From NCBI RefSeq assembly GCF_000686905.1, contig NZ_JMLW01000016.1, forward strand, positions 1 to 64,000: DNA of 64,000 nt, read 5' to 3'. The notes beneath the pieces are model-generated. The model was given only the letters and a program-made list of their open reading frames with translations, was not told the DNA's origin and did no database searches. The position numbers were made by a program, and so were the translations under genes. This DNA is from Marinospirillum insulare DSM 21763 (lineage in GTDB: Bacteria > Pseudomonadota > Gammaproteobacteria > Pseudomonadales > Halomonadaceae). This document shows positions 33,077 to 42,282 of this stretch, piece after piece. Numbering within the stretch: the first letter of the stretch is position 1; each line of letters opens with the position of its first letter.

Positions 33077-34658
33077 CTTTCTTGCAAGGCCTTGGTTACT
33101 ACTGGCTGCTCCACTTATTTATTGGGTGTTGAATGAAACTTTGCGCTCGGTAGGCTCAACCAGTTGGGCAGATATCTTACCTGCTGAACTGGCAAAGCGC
33201 TTGCTTACTCAAGGAACAGAAAGCAGCCCACCACTCATTAAACTTGGCTGGCTGCTGGCTGGTTTAACTTTTTTGTTTACCTTAGCTTTAGCGGGCGTGG
33301 GCTATGTTTTAAAAGCAGAAGAGTTACCAAATGAGCAGCATGAGTTGGTCATTCTTCAACAGCTTTCACCAGCCATAACGGGTAGCACTGCCCCTCAGCA
33401 ACAGTTAGAGACAAGTCAGCGTGTTTTAATGCCCTTATTAAATGCTCGTAAACTGGGTAAAACGGCTTTAGTTTACTATGCAGGTAGTGCTCACCTAGTT
33501 AGCCCTATGACCGATGATACAGCCACACTCAGGCAGCTATTAAGCTTAACTCACCCATCAGTTATGCCCCTAGGCGGTAATAACCCTGAGGCTGCTTTTA
33601 AATTAGCTGCTAGTTTGGGTAAATTTGCTCAGGGTAAACAAGCTGGGCGTTTAGACTGGTTGGTTTTAACCGCTAACCTACCTGGTCCAGCCGATTTACA
33701 GCGATTATTAAACCTAAAGCCTGCCACTGCTAAAGTGTATCTAGTGTGGTTAACCACTAGCCTAAAGGCTGTTAGCCAACAACAAAAAAGCTTCTCTGAT
33801 TTAGGCATTCACTTGCTGCACCCAGATGACTTGCCAAACTATACCGCGCAATTAAATCGTTCAGCCGGCAGCCTTGCAGAAGAAAACCTGCAAGCCCTTC
33901 GCTTTTTTCAAGAGTTAAGCCACTGGCCTTTATTATTAGGCATGCTGCTTTTGCTTTGGCAGTATTTTGAACAGCCTAGGTTCAAGCTGCCGTTTAAACT
34001 AGGTTTTTGGTTGTTTTTATTAGTAGTAGGGGCTAGTAGCCAGCAACCCTTGCAAGCAGCTGCTTGGCAAAATTTAGACTACCAAGCTTGGCTAGCACTT
34101 AAAGCGGGTGAGGCTGAACAAGCACAAAAGCTAGCTAAACGAACTGACTTAAAAGCTCATGCGGAATTTTTATTAGGTAACTATGCCAAGGCAGCTGAGT
34201 TGTTTACCTTATGGCAGGCAGAAAACCCCACCCAAGATAAAAAACTTCAAGCTGAAGGTTTGTATAACCGAGGCACGGCCTGGTTGATGGCAGGGCTGCC
34301 AAAACTGGCACTTGATGATTTTAAACAGGCTGAAGCTTTGTACCCAGACTGGCCAGAAAGTTGTTTTAATCGTGAACTAGCTAAAACTCTATTGGCTAAG
34401 CAACCTACACCTACAGAAGAATCTCTAGTAGAAGAATGTGCTTCTGTTAGCAGTGAACCGGTAGCTAGCCAGCCAGAAGAACCCAAGGATAACAATCAAG
34501 AAGCTGAGCAAGATTGGCAACCCCAAGAAAACCCAAGTTGCACTGACTGTATAGAATTAAATGCCACCCAAGAAAAGCAGTTGCAACAATTACAAGAAGA
34601 TCCTTGGCGTTTATTAAAATACCGCTTTAAAAGTGAGCTTAAGGAACAGCGGCCATGA
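33069..34658 (+). CDS. VWA/TPR protein, BatB-BatC fusion type, without the metal site
   Basis: This 529-residue protein matches the usual second VWA protein of the operon, a BatB-like domain followed by tetratricopeptide repeats. Membrane helices lie near the N-terminus (WLLLAAPLIYWVL, WLLAGLTFLFTLALAGVGYVL) and about residues 290-330. The expected DxSxS is replaced by ELVILQQLSPAI, so the VWA metal site is lost. TPR-like helices follow (EAEQAQKLAKR, AEFLLGNYAKAAELF, ALDDFKQAEALYPDW). The acidic C-terminal tail ends in KSELKEQRP. Scaffold function is likely. Confidence 0.8.
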   Translation: MSDFLARPWLLLAAPLIYWVLNETLRSVGSTSWADILPAELAKRLLTQGTESSPPLIKLGWLLAGLTFLFTLALAGVGYVLKAEELPNEQHELVILQQLSPAITGSTAPQQQLETSQRVLMPLLNARKLGKTALVYYAGSAHLVSPMTDDTATLRQLLSLTHPSVMPLGGNNPEAAFKLAASLGKFAQGKQAGRLDWLVLTANLPGPADLQRLLNLKPATAKVYLVWLTTSLKAVSQQQKSFSDLGIHLLHPDDLPNYTAQLNRSAGSLAEENLQALRFFQELSHWPLLLGMLLLLWQYFEQPRFKLPFKLGFWLFLLVVGASSQQPLQAAAWQNLDYQAWLALKAGEAEQAQKLAKRTDLKAHAEFLLGNYAKAAELFTLWQAENPTQDKKLQAEGLYNRGTAWLMAGLPKLALDDFKQAEALYPDWPESCFNRELAKTLLAKQPTPTEESLVEECASVSSEPVASQPEEPKDNNQEAEQDWQPQENPSCTDCIELNATQEKQLQQLQEDPWRLLKYRFKSELKEQRP

Positions 34659-36004
34659 GGTTAGTTAAGTGGCTAGTGGCAGCCTGTTTAATGCTAGGGG
34701 TGGGTCAGGCTCAAGCCGTTTTAATTACATTGAATCAAACAAAACTACTGGCAGGTAGCCAGTTAGAAATTTTAGTTGAAGCCCCCAGTAGCCAAGCAGA
34801 GGCTCCCACTTTAAAACTACCCGCTAGCTGGCAGGCACACTTTAAACTAATTGAAAAAACACATTGGGTTGAAGCTAGGCCAAGGGGTGACTATATGCAC
34901 CGCTGGTCCTTGGTTTTACAGCATTTGCAGGCAGATAGCATTAGTCGGCAACTAAGCTTGGCACCCTTAAAAGTTAACGGCCAGAACTCACAACCCTTGT
35001 TGCTAAATTTAGTAGCGGTTAGAAAAAAACCAACCCCTAGCAAGCAGCGTATAAAACAGCCTTTAGAAATGCAGCAGCAAGTTGATTTTACCGATGCTTA
35101 TGTTGGTCAAACACTGGTGTATGAATTGTTAATTCGCTATCAGGGTTTTCCTATTGAACCACGCTTAAGTCAATTAGAAGTTGAAGGTGCAACAGCACGC
35201 CAACTCGGTGAAGGGCGTGAGCAGGGGTTTAAGCAGCAAGGAGTGCATATTCAAGAAGCACGTTGGCAGGAATTGCTTCAGCTACATAAAACAGATGTAA
35301 CTATTGCACCGCGTTTTTTTTCTAGTCGCTTGGTTTTTACAGGGCAATCAACCGGGCAGCTTTATGAAACTCAAACGCCAGAATTAAAAGTTAAGGTTCG
35401 TCCTATTCCTGCTAGCTGGCCAGCAGAGCAACCTTGGCTGCCTGCTTTGGGTGTGAACCTAGAGGCAGCTTTTTTACCTAAGCCTAAGCAGTTAAAGCAA
35501 GATGAGCCTTTAGAATTACAGATTCATTTAGATGTGGTTGGTCAACAAGCTCGTAACCTACCTCAGTTTAAATCTTTGGTATCCGATAACTGGCGTATAG
35601 AACCCTTAATAGAAGAACTTAGTGACCGAGTTGTTGATGGGCTCTTAGTAGGCAGTTTAAAGCAGCGTTTTTTACTTTATCCGCGCCAAGCAGGTCGCTT
35701 GCAACTACCTAACCTCACTTTGCACTGGTGGGATGTTTCTAAACATCAAGCAGCAAAAACTCAAGTTAACTTAGGTCAGCTGAGTGTTTTACCCAAAGGT
35801 AATTTAAATCCCTCGGCTGTTAACAAGCTAGATTCAACCATAGCAGAGCCTATGGATAAAAAAATTGAGGCTCAAACAAACAAGGGGTGGTTAGGTTGGT
35901 TGTTAATCATCTTGGGCTCTTTAACTGTTGCCGCTGCTTGTTTTTTTGCGTTGAAAGGCCAGCAAAAAAGCCTGGATTTACCACCTCTAAACCCTAACCA
36001 GTAA
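34655..36004 (+). CDS. batD: BatD-like protein
   Basis: This 449-residue protein has a signal peptide (LVKWLVAACLMLGVGQAQA), several periplasmic Ig-like segments (DAYVGQTLVYELLIRYQG; LKQDEPLELQIHLDVVGQQA) and a C-terminal membrane helix (WLGWLLIILGSLTVAAACFFAL). This is the BatD layout, and the gene ends the moxR-VWA operon, the usual place. ATGA overlaps the upstream stop by four bases. BatD was named for oxygen tolerance in Bacteroides; the role in proteobacteria is not clear. Confidence 0.85.
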   Translation: MRLVKWLVAACLMLGVGQAQAVLITLNQTKLLAGSQLEILVEAPSSQAEAPTLKLPASWQAHFKLIEKTHWVEARPRGDYMHRWSLVLQHLQADSISRQLSLAPLKVNGQNSQPLLLNLVAVRKKPTPSKQRIKQPLEMQQQVDFTDAYVGQTLVYELLIRYQGFPIEPRLSQLEVEGATARQLGEGREQGFKQQGVHIQEARWQELLQLHKTDVTIAPRFFSSRLVFTGQSTGQLYETQTPELKVKVRPIPASWPAEQPWLPALGVNLEAAFLPKPKQLKQDEPLELQIHLDVVGQQARNLPQFKSLVSDNWRIEPLIEELSDRVVDGLLVGSLKQRFLLYPRQAGRLQLPNLTLHWWDVSKHQAAKTQVNLGQLSVLPKGNLNPSAVNKLDSTIAEPMDKKIEAQTNKGWLGWLLIILGSLTVAAACFFALKGQQKSLDLPPLNPNQ

Positions 36005-36022
36005 ACCTACCAATTAAGCTAG

Positions 36023-37165
36023 TTATCTAGCCTGCTTAGTATCTCGCAGCCCTTCAAGTATTCGATTTAAGTGGCGGCTAACTTTAGCATTGGCATCTTC
36101 CATTTGTTGTAGCTCGGTGAGCGCTAAATCGTAATTTCTATTTTTACCTGCTATTAGGGTTTTTTGTGCGTATTCGTGTACTTGAGCATGGGGTTCGGCC
36201 ATGGCTTTAAAGTCTGCTTGGTGTTGCATTTCTTTTCCTGTGCCTTTTTTATACCACTGACCTAACCGGCAGTGAGAATCATCAGGCAGCTCGTCTGCAG
36301 TCATTTGTATTTGTCCTAGTAGGGCTTGATAAACCAGCAACCTAATACTGATTTCATCTAAGTTGGCTAGCTCTACATCGGCTAAACTAGCAGCCACTGA
36401 ACTAGATAAGGCAAGTTCTAAAGCGACATCGCCCAGACTCAAAACCCGTTGATGGTTGCTGCTAAAAGCAACCCCCAGCTTTTTAACCTGTTCTGTTTGC
36501 TGCTGCATTTTTTGTTGGGTATCGCGGCTACTTGCCTGAATGTTTTCAACTAAAGCATTAATATCTAGGGTAGCGTTATGCGTATCTAGGGCTAGGTTTC
36601 TTACCTCGTCTGCCACTACCGCAAAACCACGCCCACTTTGCCCGGCCCTGGCTGCTTCTATGGCAGCATTTAAAGATAAAAGGTTGGTTTGATCAGCTAT
36701 GCCTTGTATTTGATTAGAAATACCGTCAATTTTTTCAACCTGCTGAGTTAGCTCGGTTAGAGTGATGGCCGTGTCATCCATATTTTCTTGCAGGCTGGTT
36801 AATTGCTTAGCTAAACCTTTGGCCTCTTGGTCATGTTGCAAAGTAATATCATGTACCGCTTCAGCTTGATTGCTGTTTCTGGCGACTAGGTTATTCAGGT
36901 ATTCAAAAGAGTGAATAATGCCGTCGATAGACCTAGCAAAACTATGCCAGTGCACAGCTAAACCAGCATTAAGTAAACTAGAGGATTTTTCTTTTTCAAG
37001 CTGCTGGGTGACGGTTGCTAATTGGTTGTTGAGCTGGGTATTTTTTCTTTTTAAAGACAGGTTTTCTTCTTTTAACTGGTGTAACTCTTGGGATAATTTA
37101 ATTGCTGGCTTGTTCCAGCGAGACAAGAAAGAGCCTTTGCTTTGCTGATTGACGGTGGTTTTCAT
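36023..37165 (-). CDS. Soluble chemoreceptor with C-terminal zinc-binding (CZB) domain
   Basis: This 380-residue receptor has no membrane segment. An N-terminal coiled coil ([20 protein letters not shown]) is followed by a short signalling domain with the tip [20 protein letters not shown]. The C-terminal CZB domain (about 265-375) shows [16 protein letters not shown] and the HAQVHEYA helix, supplying the Cys and His zinc ligands. CZB receptors are known to sense zinc and oxidants such as hypochlorite. It diverges from norR, with a sigma-54-type promoter and NorR-type sites between them, so nitric oxide may control its expression (inference). Confidence 0.9.
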   Translation of the reverse strand: MKTTVNQQSKGSFLSRWNKPAIKLSQELHQLKEENLSLKRKNTQLNNQLATVTQQLEKEKSSSLLNAGLAVHWHSFARSIDGIIHSFEYLNNLVARNSNQAEAVHDITLQHDQEAKGLAKQLTSLQENMDDTAITLTELTQQVEKIDGISNQIQGIADQTNLLSLNAAIEAARAGQSGRGFAVVADEVRNLALDTHNATLDINALVENIQASSRDTQQKMQQQTEQVKKLGVAFSSNHQRVLSLGDVALELALSSSVAASLADVELANLDEISIRLLVYQALLGQIQMTADELPDDSHCRLGQWYKKGTGKEMQHQADFKAMAEPHAQVHEYAQKTLIAGKNRNYDLALTELQQMEDANAKVSRHLNRILEGLRDTKQAR

Positions 37166-37210
37166 TAGTAAGCCTTAAATAGAGAAAATAAAATAACTTA
37201 GCCAGTTCAA

Positions 37211-37227
37211 AGCAAAATTTAAGCCAA
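37211..37227 (-). promoter_or_regulatory. Sigma-54 promoter of the CZB chemoreceptor
   Basis: Read on the minus strand the sequence is TTGGCTTAAATTTTGCT. It has TTGGC at -24 and TTGCT at -12 with the exact consensus spacing of YTGGCACG-N4-TTGCW. It lies 46 bases before the start codon, which leaves a short leader containing AAGG. The middle ACG of the -24 box is not conserved. Confidence 0.65.
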
Positions 37228-37279
37228 GTTTGCTAAACCCACTAATAGGGGGTTACAACTCATTTCAGCCTTTGTTATG

Positions 37280-37314
37280 GTTATATTTACCCTATGGTTT
37301 TGGGTTGTAAATAC
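37280..37314. promoter_or_regulatory. Two NorR-type enhancer sites
   Basis: GGTTATATTTACC (37279-37291) and GGTTGTAAATACC (37303-37315) both fit GGT-N7-ACC, the binding pattern reported for NorR in Ralstonia, with centres 24 bases apart. The second has 4-base arms, GGGT and ACCC. They lie 20-55 bases before norR and 50-100 bases upstream of the sigma-54 promoter of the chemoreceptor, a normal enhancer distance. A weaker GT-N7-AC copy occurs at 37228-37238. Confidence 0.65.
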
Positions 37315-37334
37315 CCTTTAGAGGTTTATTCACC

Positions 37335-38855
37335 ATGATTGATGCACTGCTTTTAGCTGATTTAACGACCGAACTCACCCCTGCTGTGCGTTATCAACGG
37401 CTGGTTTATGCGCTTAAAGAAATCTTTAACTCGGGTGCTGTGGTCTTGCTGAAGAAGGAAGCCGAGCAATTAAAGCCGCTGGCATTAGAAGGTTTAGTTA
37501 AAGAAGCGTTAGGTAGACGCTTTAAAATAGCTGAGCATCCACGTTTAGCCACTATTCTTGCTAGTCGTGACCCAGTTATCTTCGACCCTGCTAGCCAAAT
37601 AGCTGACCCTTACGATGGCTTATTAGATGCTTTAGTGGGCGAACCTTTACCCGTGCATGATTGCATGGGTGTTAGCCTTTACGTTGAAGGAAGCTTGTGG
37701 GGAGCCTTAACCCTAGATTCTTTAGTGGCAGGAACTTTTAACCAAGAGTCGGCTTTGCTACTGAAGCGTTATGCCTTGCTAGCCGAAACTGTTATACGCG
37801 TCACTCAGTTAGAGCAAGAACGTTTGGGTTGGCGAAGCCTTTCTTTAGAGGCACAAGCTTTGCCTCAAGAAACAGAAAGCTCAGAAATTATTGCTCAGAG
37901 TGAAGCCATCACTCAGCTGCTTCATGAGCTAAAACTAGTGGCACAATCTGATTTACCACTGTTGCTCTTAGGTGAAACAGGTGTGGGTAAAGAATTATTT
38001 GCACGTTTTATACATCGCCACTCTAAGCGTAATAAGCAGCCTATGTTGCATATTAACTGTGCGGCTTTACCCGAGTCTTTAGCTGAAAGTGAATTGTTTG
38101 GGCATGTTAAAGGAGCTTTTTCTGGCGCAACACAAGATAGGCCCGGGCGATTTGAAGCAGCCGATGGCGGTACTTTATTTTTAGATGAAGTGGGTGAGTT
38201 GCCTTTAAGCGTGCAGGCTAAACTTTTGCGGGTATTACAAAGTGGTGAGATACAACGCTTAGGTTCTGATGCAACCAAAATAGTGGATGTGCGTATAGTG
38301 GCGGCGACTAATCGCCAGCTGCAAGAAGGTATTAAAAGTGGTGATTTTCGTGCCGATTTATACCACCGTTTATCTGTTTACCCTGTACCTATTCCACCGC
38401 TTAGAGAGCGACCTGAAGATATTTTATTACTTGCGGGGCACTTTTTAGAACTGAATCGAAGTCGCTTAGGTTTGCGCTGTTTACGCCTTTCGGCAGCAGC
38501 TGAGTACGCTTTATTAGACTACCCCTGGCCAGGCAATGTGCGGGAATTAGAGCATGTGATAAGTCGGGCAGCCCTTAAAACCCTAGCGCGGCAAACGGCT
38601 GCTAATGATTGGGTTTCGTTAGAGCCTGAAGAATTAGACTTAGCTCGCCCTAAAATGACTAAAATTTTAGAAGGTGGTGCTTTGCACCCAGAAGCTAACT
38701 TGCTACCTTTAAAAAGTCAGGTCGATTTATGCCAAAAGCAGGCTATACAACAGGCGTTAGAAAAAACTGGTGGGAATTGGTCTTTAGCGGCTAAGCAACT
38801 AGAAGTGGACTCTAGCAATCTACATAAGTTAGCTAAACGCTTAGCGCTTAAATAG
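37335..38855 (+). CDS. norR: Nitric-oxide-responsive sigma-54 activator NorR
   Basis: This 506-residue enhancer-binding protein has an N-terminal GAF domain (about 20-160) with VHDCMGVSLYV, matching the His and Cys near the non-heme iron of NorR. The AAA+ domain shows GETGVGKELFARFIHRHS (Walker A), GHVKGAFSGATQDRPGRFE (the GAFTGA loop with Ser for Thr), GGTLFLDEVGELP (Walker B) and LRERPEDI. The C-terminal Fis-type helix-turn-helix is visible as ALEKTGGNWSLAAKQLEV. Usual targets (norVW, norCB, hmp) are absent here. The divergent neighbour is a chemoreceptor with matching sites. Confidence 0.92.
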   Translation: MIDALLLADLTTELTPAVRYQRLVYALKEIFNSGAVVLLKKEAEQLKPLALEGLVKEALGRRFKIAEHPRLATILASRDPVIFDPASQIADPYDGLLDALVGEPLPVHDCMGVSLYVEGSLWGALTLDSLVAGTFNQESALLLKRYALLAETVIRVTQLEQERLGWRSLSLEAQALPQETESSEIIAQSEAITQLLHELKLVAQSDLPLLLLGETGVGKELFARFIHRHSKRNKQPMLHINCAALPESLAESELFGHVKGAFSGATQDRPGRFEAADGGTLFLDEVGELPLSVQAKLLRVLQSGEIQRLGSDATKIVDVRIVAATNRQLQEGIKSGDFRADLYHRLSVYPVPIPPLRERPEDILLLAGHFLELNRSRLGLRCLRLSAAAEYALLDYPWPGNVRELEHVISRAALKTLARQTAANDWVSLEPEELDLARPKMTKILEGGALHPEANLLPLKSQVDLCQKQAIQQALEKTGGNWSLAAKQLEVDSSNLHKLAKRLALK

Positions 38856-38859
38856 TTGG

Positions 38860-38895
38860 TTAGCTAGGTGGGTAGTAAACCGCCCACCTAGCTAA
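38860..38895. terminator. Long perfect hairpin between convergent genes
   Basis: TTAGCTAGGTGGG (38860-38872) and CCCACCTAGCTAA (38883-38895) are fully complementary over 13 bases with a 10-base loop. It sits between the ends of norR and the 91-residue gene. Neither side has a long T-run, so it is an unusual terminator, or another DNA or RNA hairpin. Confidence 0.55.
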
Positions 38896-38914
38896 AATTA
38901 AGCATTAGCTGGGT

Positions 38915-39190
38915 TTAGTAAAGCGCTTTGCTGTCTTCAATGACTTCTTTTAAAAGCTCTAAAAATAGTTTATCGGCTTCGGTGCGTTCTTCAGGAGCTT
39001 CAGGAATTTTAATTAAGGTTTCTGAAGTGATGTCGTCTGCTACCTTGTCCATCATCTTATGATCACCATAATGACGCTGGGCTATTTCTAGGGTTTTTTC
39101 TAACGTACCTGGCTCTAATAACAGTTTTTTTAGAAACTGGCGTAGTTCGGTGAGGGCGCGTGCTTTAGATATTTCAGATGAACTGCTCAT
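38915..39190 (-). CDS. Hypothetical protein, 91 residues
   Basis: This is a charged, helical protein with segments ALTELRQFLKKLLLEPGTLE, AQRHYGDHKMMDKVADD and ERTEADKLFLELLKEVIEDS. It has no cysteine, signal peptide or membrane helix. An AGGAG-like site (complement of about 39197-39201) precedes ATG. It lies downstream of uup on the same strand with an 83-base gap. I do not recognise a family. Coding is supported by the clean start and the amino-acid composition. Confidence 0.65.
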   Translation of the reverse strand: MSSSSEISKARALTELRQFLKKLLLEPGTLEKTLEIAQRHYGDHKMMDKVADDITSETLIKIPEAPEERTEADKLFLELLKEVIEDSKALY

Positions 39191-39273
39191 GAACAGACTC
39201 CTTAATAGGTAATAGGCACAAGAGTGCCTAGCCTTAATATTAATAATGTTGGGTTAGTTAAGCAAAGCCAGTT

Positions 39274-41196
39274 TTAAGCTTCGGTTTCAGCTTCTAGCTC
39301 TGCCCAACGTTCAATTTTTTCTTCAAGCTGGTGTTGTAAATCTTCTAGTTTTTTTAACTCACTAGCAACCACATCAGCAGCTGACTGGTAAAAGTTAGGC
39401 TCAGCAATTTTACCTTCTTGGTTAAGGATACTGCTTTCTAGTTGCTCAATTTCTTCTGGAAGCATTTCCAGTTCACGCTGTAACTTGTAGCTCAGTTTTT
39501 TGGCTGGCTTTTTAGGTGCCTCTGCAGGCTTAGCTTCTTCTGCTACTGGGCTAGTAGCAGCGGTTTTACCTGCAGTTTTTAAACTGCCAGGGGCTGCTAA
39601 GCTGGGGAACTTACCACCTTGGCGGATCCAATCTTCATAGCCACCTATGTACTCTTTTACTTTGCCTTCACCCTCAAAAGCAAGAATGCTGGTAACAACA
39701 CTGTCTAGGAAAGCACGGTCGTGACTGACTAACAAAAGCGTGCCATCAAAGTTAAGCAGTAGCTCTTCTAATAGCTCTAGGGTTTCTAGGTCTAGGTCGT
39801 TGGTGGGCTCATCCATTACCAAAAGGTTAGCGGGTTTAGCAAAGAGCTTAGCTAATAGTAGACGGTTTTGCTCACCACCCGATAAAGCTCGGACTGGCTG
39901 GCGCGCACGTTCTGGTGAGAATAAAAAGTCTTGTAGGTAACCAATAACGTGTTTATCACGGCCATTAATGGTAATGCTGGTACGGCCTTCGGCGAGGTTA
40001 TCGAGTACAGTTTTTTCAGGGTCTAACTGGCCACGTAGCTGATCAAAATAAGCTACTTCAATTTTAGTACCAATTTTTACTTCACCTGACTGGGGCTGAA
40101 GGTCGCCCAAAAGCATTTTTAGCAGGGTGGTTTTACCCGCACCATTACGGCCCAATAAACCTATTTTATCGCCACGTTGAATACGCGTGGTGAGGTTGTT
40201 AATAATGGGTTTGCCTTCATAGCTAAAGCTGGCATGGGTTAATTCAGCCACTAGCTTGCCAGATTGGTCGGCTGTTTCTAACTGAATGTCTGCCTTGCCT
40301 TGGCGCTGCAAACGCTCTGAGCGCTGTTTGCGTAACTCTTGTAAGGCACGAGCACGGCCTTCATTACGCGTGCGGCGGGCTTTAATGCCTTGGCGTATCC
40401 AGACTTCTTCTTGGGCCAGTCTTTTATCAAAAGCAGCTTGGTGACGGGCTTCGACTTCTAGCTGGTGAGCTTTAAATTCTAAAAAGTCTAGGTAGCGGCC
40501 TTCCCAGCTAATAATTTCACCCAAGTCTAGCTCTAACATGCGTGTGGCAATGTTTTGCATAAAAGTTCTATCGTGGGTGATCAGCAAAACAGCACCAGGA
40601 AAGCTTTTAATTTGTTCTTCTAGCCATTGAATGGTTTCAATATCTAGGTGGTTAGTAGGTTCGTCTAAAAGTAATAAATCTGGCTCACTAACAAGGGCTT
40701 GGGCGAGTGCTACCCGCTTACGCCAACCGCCTGAGAGTTCAGACATTTTGGTGTCGCCATCTAGGTGTAAGCGCTTCATTAGCTGCTCAACAGTTTGGTT
40801 GAGTGCCCAGCCATTGCATGCATCTAGCTGATGCTGCAGTTCATCCATGCGCTCTAGATCAACTTGATCGGGGGGTAACTGGGTAATTTTGTCGAACTCT
40901 GCTAGCAAGGCTGCTGCTTCAGCTAAACCTAGGGCGATAACGTCAAATACTTTTCGTTCATCGGCAGCGGGTAAAACCTGAGGTAGAACGCCAATTTTTA
41001 AACCTGGCTTGCGCCATAGGCTGCCGCCATCGGGTTGAACTTCACCTGAAACAATTTTCATCAGTGAAGATTTTCCAGCGCCATTACGGCCTAGAATAGC
41101 AACCCGCTCACCCTCTTCAAGGGTGAGACCGGCATCATTTAATAAGGGAGTGTGGCCATAGGCCAGGTGCATATTTTCAAAACGCAGAAGTGTCAT
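39274..41196 (-). CDS. uup: ABC-F ATPase Uup
   Basis: This 640-residue soluble protein carries two ABC ATPase domains. Walker A motifs are GRNGAGKSSLMKI and GRNGAGKTTLLKM, signature motifs MSELSGGWRKRVALAQAL and LSGGEQNRLLLAK, and Walker B LLLDEPTNHLD and LVMDEPTNDLD. A charged interdomain linker (RRTRNEGRARALQELRKQR) and a C-terminal coiled coil (LSYKLQRELEMLPEEIEQLE onward) fit Uup, which acts on ribosomes and affects transposon excision. It overlaps the upstream cheV by four bases. Confidence 0.9.
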   Translation of the reverse strand: MTLLRFENMHLAYGHTPLLNDAGLTLEEGERVAILGRNGAGKSSLMKIVSGEVQPDGGSLWRKPGLKIGVLPQVLPAADERKVFDVIALGLAEAAALLAEFDKITQLPPDQVDLERMDELQHQLDACNGWALNQTVEQLMKRLHLDGDTKMSELSGGWRKRVALAQALVSEPDLLLLDEPTNHLDIETIQWLEEQIKSFPGAVLLITHDRTFMQNIATRMLELDLGEIISWEGRYLDFLEFKAHQLEVEARHQAAFDKRLAQEEVWIRQGIKARRTRNEGRARALQELRKQRSERLQRQGKADIQLETADQSGKLVAELTHASFSYEGKPIINNLTTRIQRGDKIGLLGRNGAGKTTLLKMLLGDLQPQSGEVKIGTKIEVAYFDQLRGQLDPEKTVLDNLAEGRTSITINGRDKHVIGYLQDFLFSPERARQPVRALSGGEQNRLLLAKLFAKPANLLVMDEPTNDLDLETLELLEELLLNFDGTLLLVSHDRAFLDSVVTSILAFEGEGKVKEYIGGYEDWIRQGGKFPSLAAPGSLKTAGKTAATSPVAEEAKPAEAPKKPAKKLSYKLQRELEMLPEEIEQLESSILNQEGKIAEPNFYQSAADVVASELKKLEDLQHQLEEKIERWAELEAETEA

Positions 41197-42137
41197 GTAG
41201 TTTCGGGTAGACCTGCTTTAATACGAACGCGGTTTTCAACCAGCTGGGCCAGCAACTTAGGCTGGAATTTAGAAAGGAAATCATCACAACCTACTTTTTC
41301 GACCATGGCCTTGTTGAAGTTGCCCGACATGGAGGTATGCAGTACAACAAACAAGTCTTTTAGGCGAGGGTCTTCACGCACGGCACTGGTTAGGCTATAG
41401 CCGTCCATTTCCGGCATTTCTGCATCGGTAATAAGCATTAGCAGCTTTTGGGGTACATCTTCGCCAGCATCAGCCCAGGCTTTAAGTTTAGCTAAGCCTT
41501 CTTTACCATTGGTGGCGGTGTGAACTGTAATGCCAATGGGCGTTAGGGTTTGTTTAACTTGTGAAATGGCTGTAGGTGAATCGTCAACCATTAATACTTC
41601 CATGTCTTTAGCCGCAGCAAGAATTTCGTCTTCTAGCTGTGAAGGGTCTAAAGCAATGGTGTAGGGGTTAATTTCAGCGAGCACCTTTTCTACGTCAATG
41701 ATTTCAATAATTCTTTCTTCTAGGCGCGTGATAGCCGTTAAATAATGTTGGCGGCCTGTGGTGCGAGGTGGTGGCATAATATCTTCCCAATTAAGGTTGA
41801 TAATACGGTCGACGCCACCCACTAAGAAAGCTTGAATAGACGAGTTGTACTCTGTCACTATTAGGTTGCTTTCAGGTTTGGGTTCTAGTGCGGGCATACC
41901 TACGGCTTGAGCAAGGTTAATGACTGGCACTGTTTGACCACGCAAATGAGCAACACCCACCACAAAGGGGTGATGCCCCGGTAAATTGGTCAGCTTGGGA
42001 AGACGTAGTACCTCCTGTACTTTAAACACATTGATGGCAAAAAGCTGGTTGGAATGCAGCTTGAACATTAATAGTTCAAGGCGGTTTGCACCAACTAAGC
42101 GAGTTCTTGAATCAACACTGGCTAATACCCCACCCAT
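41193..42137 (-). CDS. cheV: Chemotaxis coupling protein CheV (second copy)
   Basis: This 314-residue CheW-receiver fusion resembles the cheV at 17.5 kb. CheW part: RLELLMFKLHSNQLFAINVF and HPFVVGVAHLRGQTVPVINL. Receiver: VLMVDDSPTAISQVK and LMLITDAEMPEMDGYSL with the phospho-acceptor Asp, then LHTSMSGNFNKAMV. Two CheV paralogues are common in bacteria with many receptors and may serve different receptor sets. It is coupled to uup by a four-base overlap, an odd functional pairing. Confidence 0.92.
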   Translation of the reverse strand: MGGVLASVDSRTRLVGANRLELLMFKLHSNQLFAINVFKVQEVLRLPKLTNLPGHHPFVVGVAHLRGQTVPVINLAQAVGMPALEPKPESNLIVTEYNSSIQAFLVGGVDRIINLNWEDIMPPPRTTGRQHYLTAITRLEERIIEIIDVEKVLAEINPYTIALDPSQLEDEILAAAKDMEVLMVDDSPTAISQVKQTLTPIGITVHTATNGKEGLAKLKAWADAGEDVPQKLLMLITDAEMPEMDGYSLTSAVREDPRLKDLFVVLHTSMSGNFNKAMVEKVGCDDFLSKFQPKLLAQLVENRVRIKAGLPETT

Positions 42138-42282
42138 GGGCTCTATCCTCGTTTCATGTAGAATTATTACTGTTATGGCTAAAAAACTATTAACATACTA
42201 GTGAATATTTTGTTAATTGACTAGCTTTCTAGGTGGGTTGAATAGCCTTTATTCTAGGTTTTTAAATAAAAGGGTAAAACAT

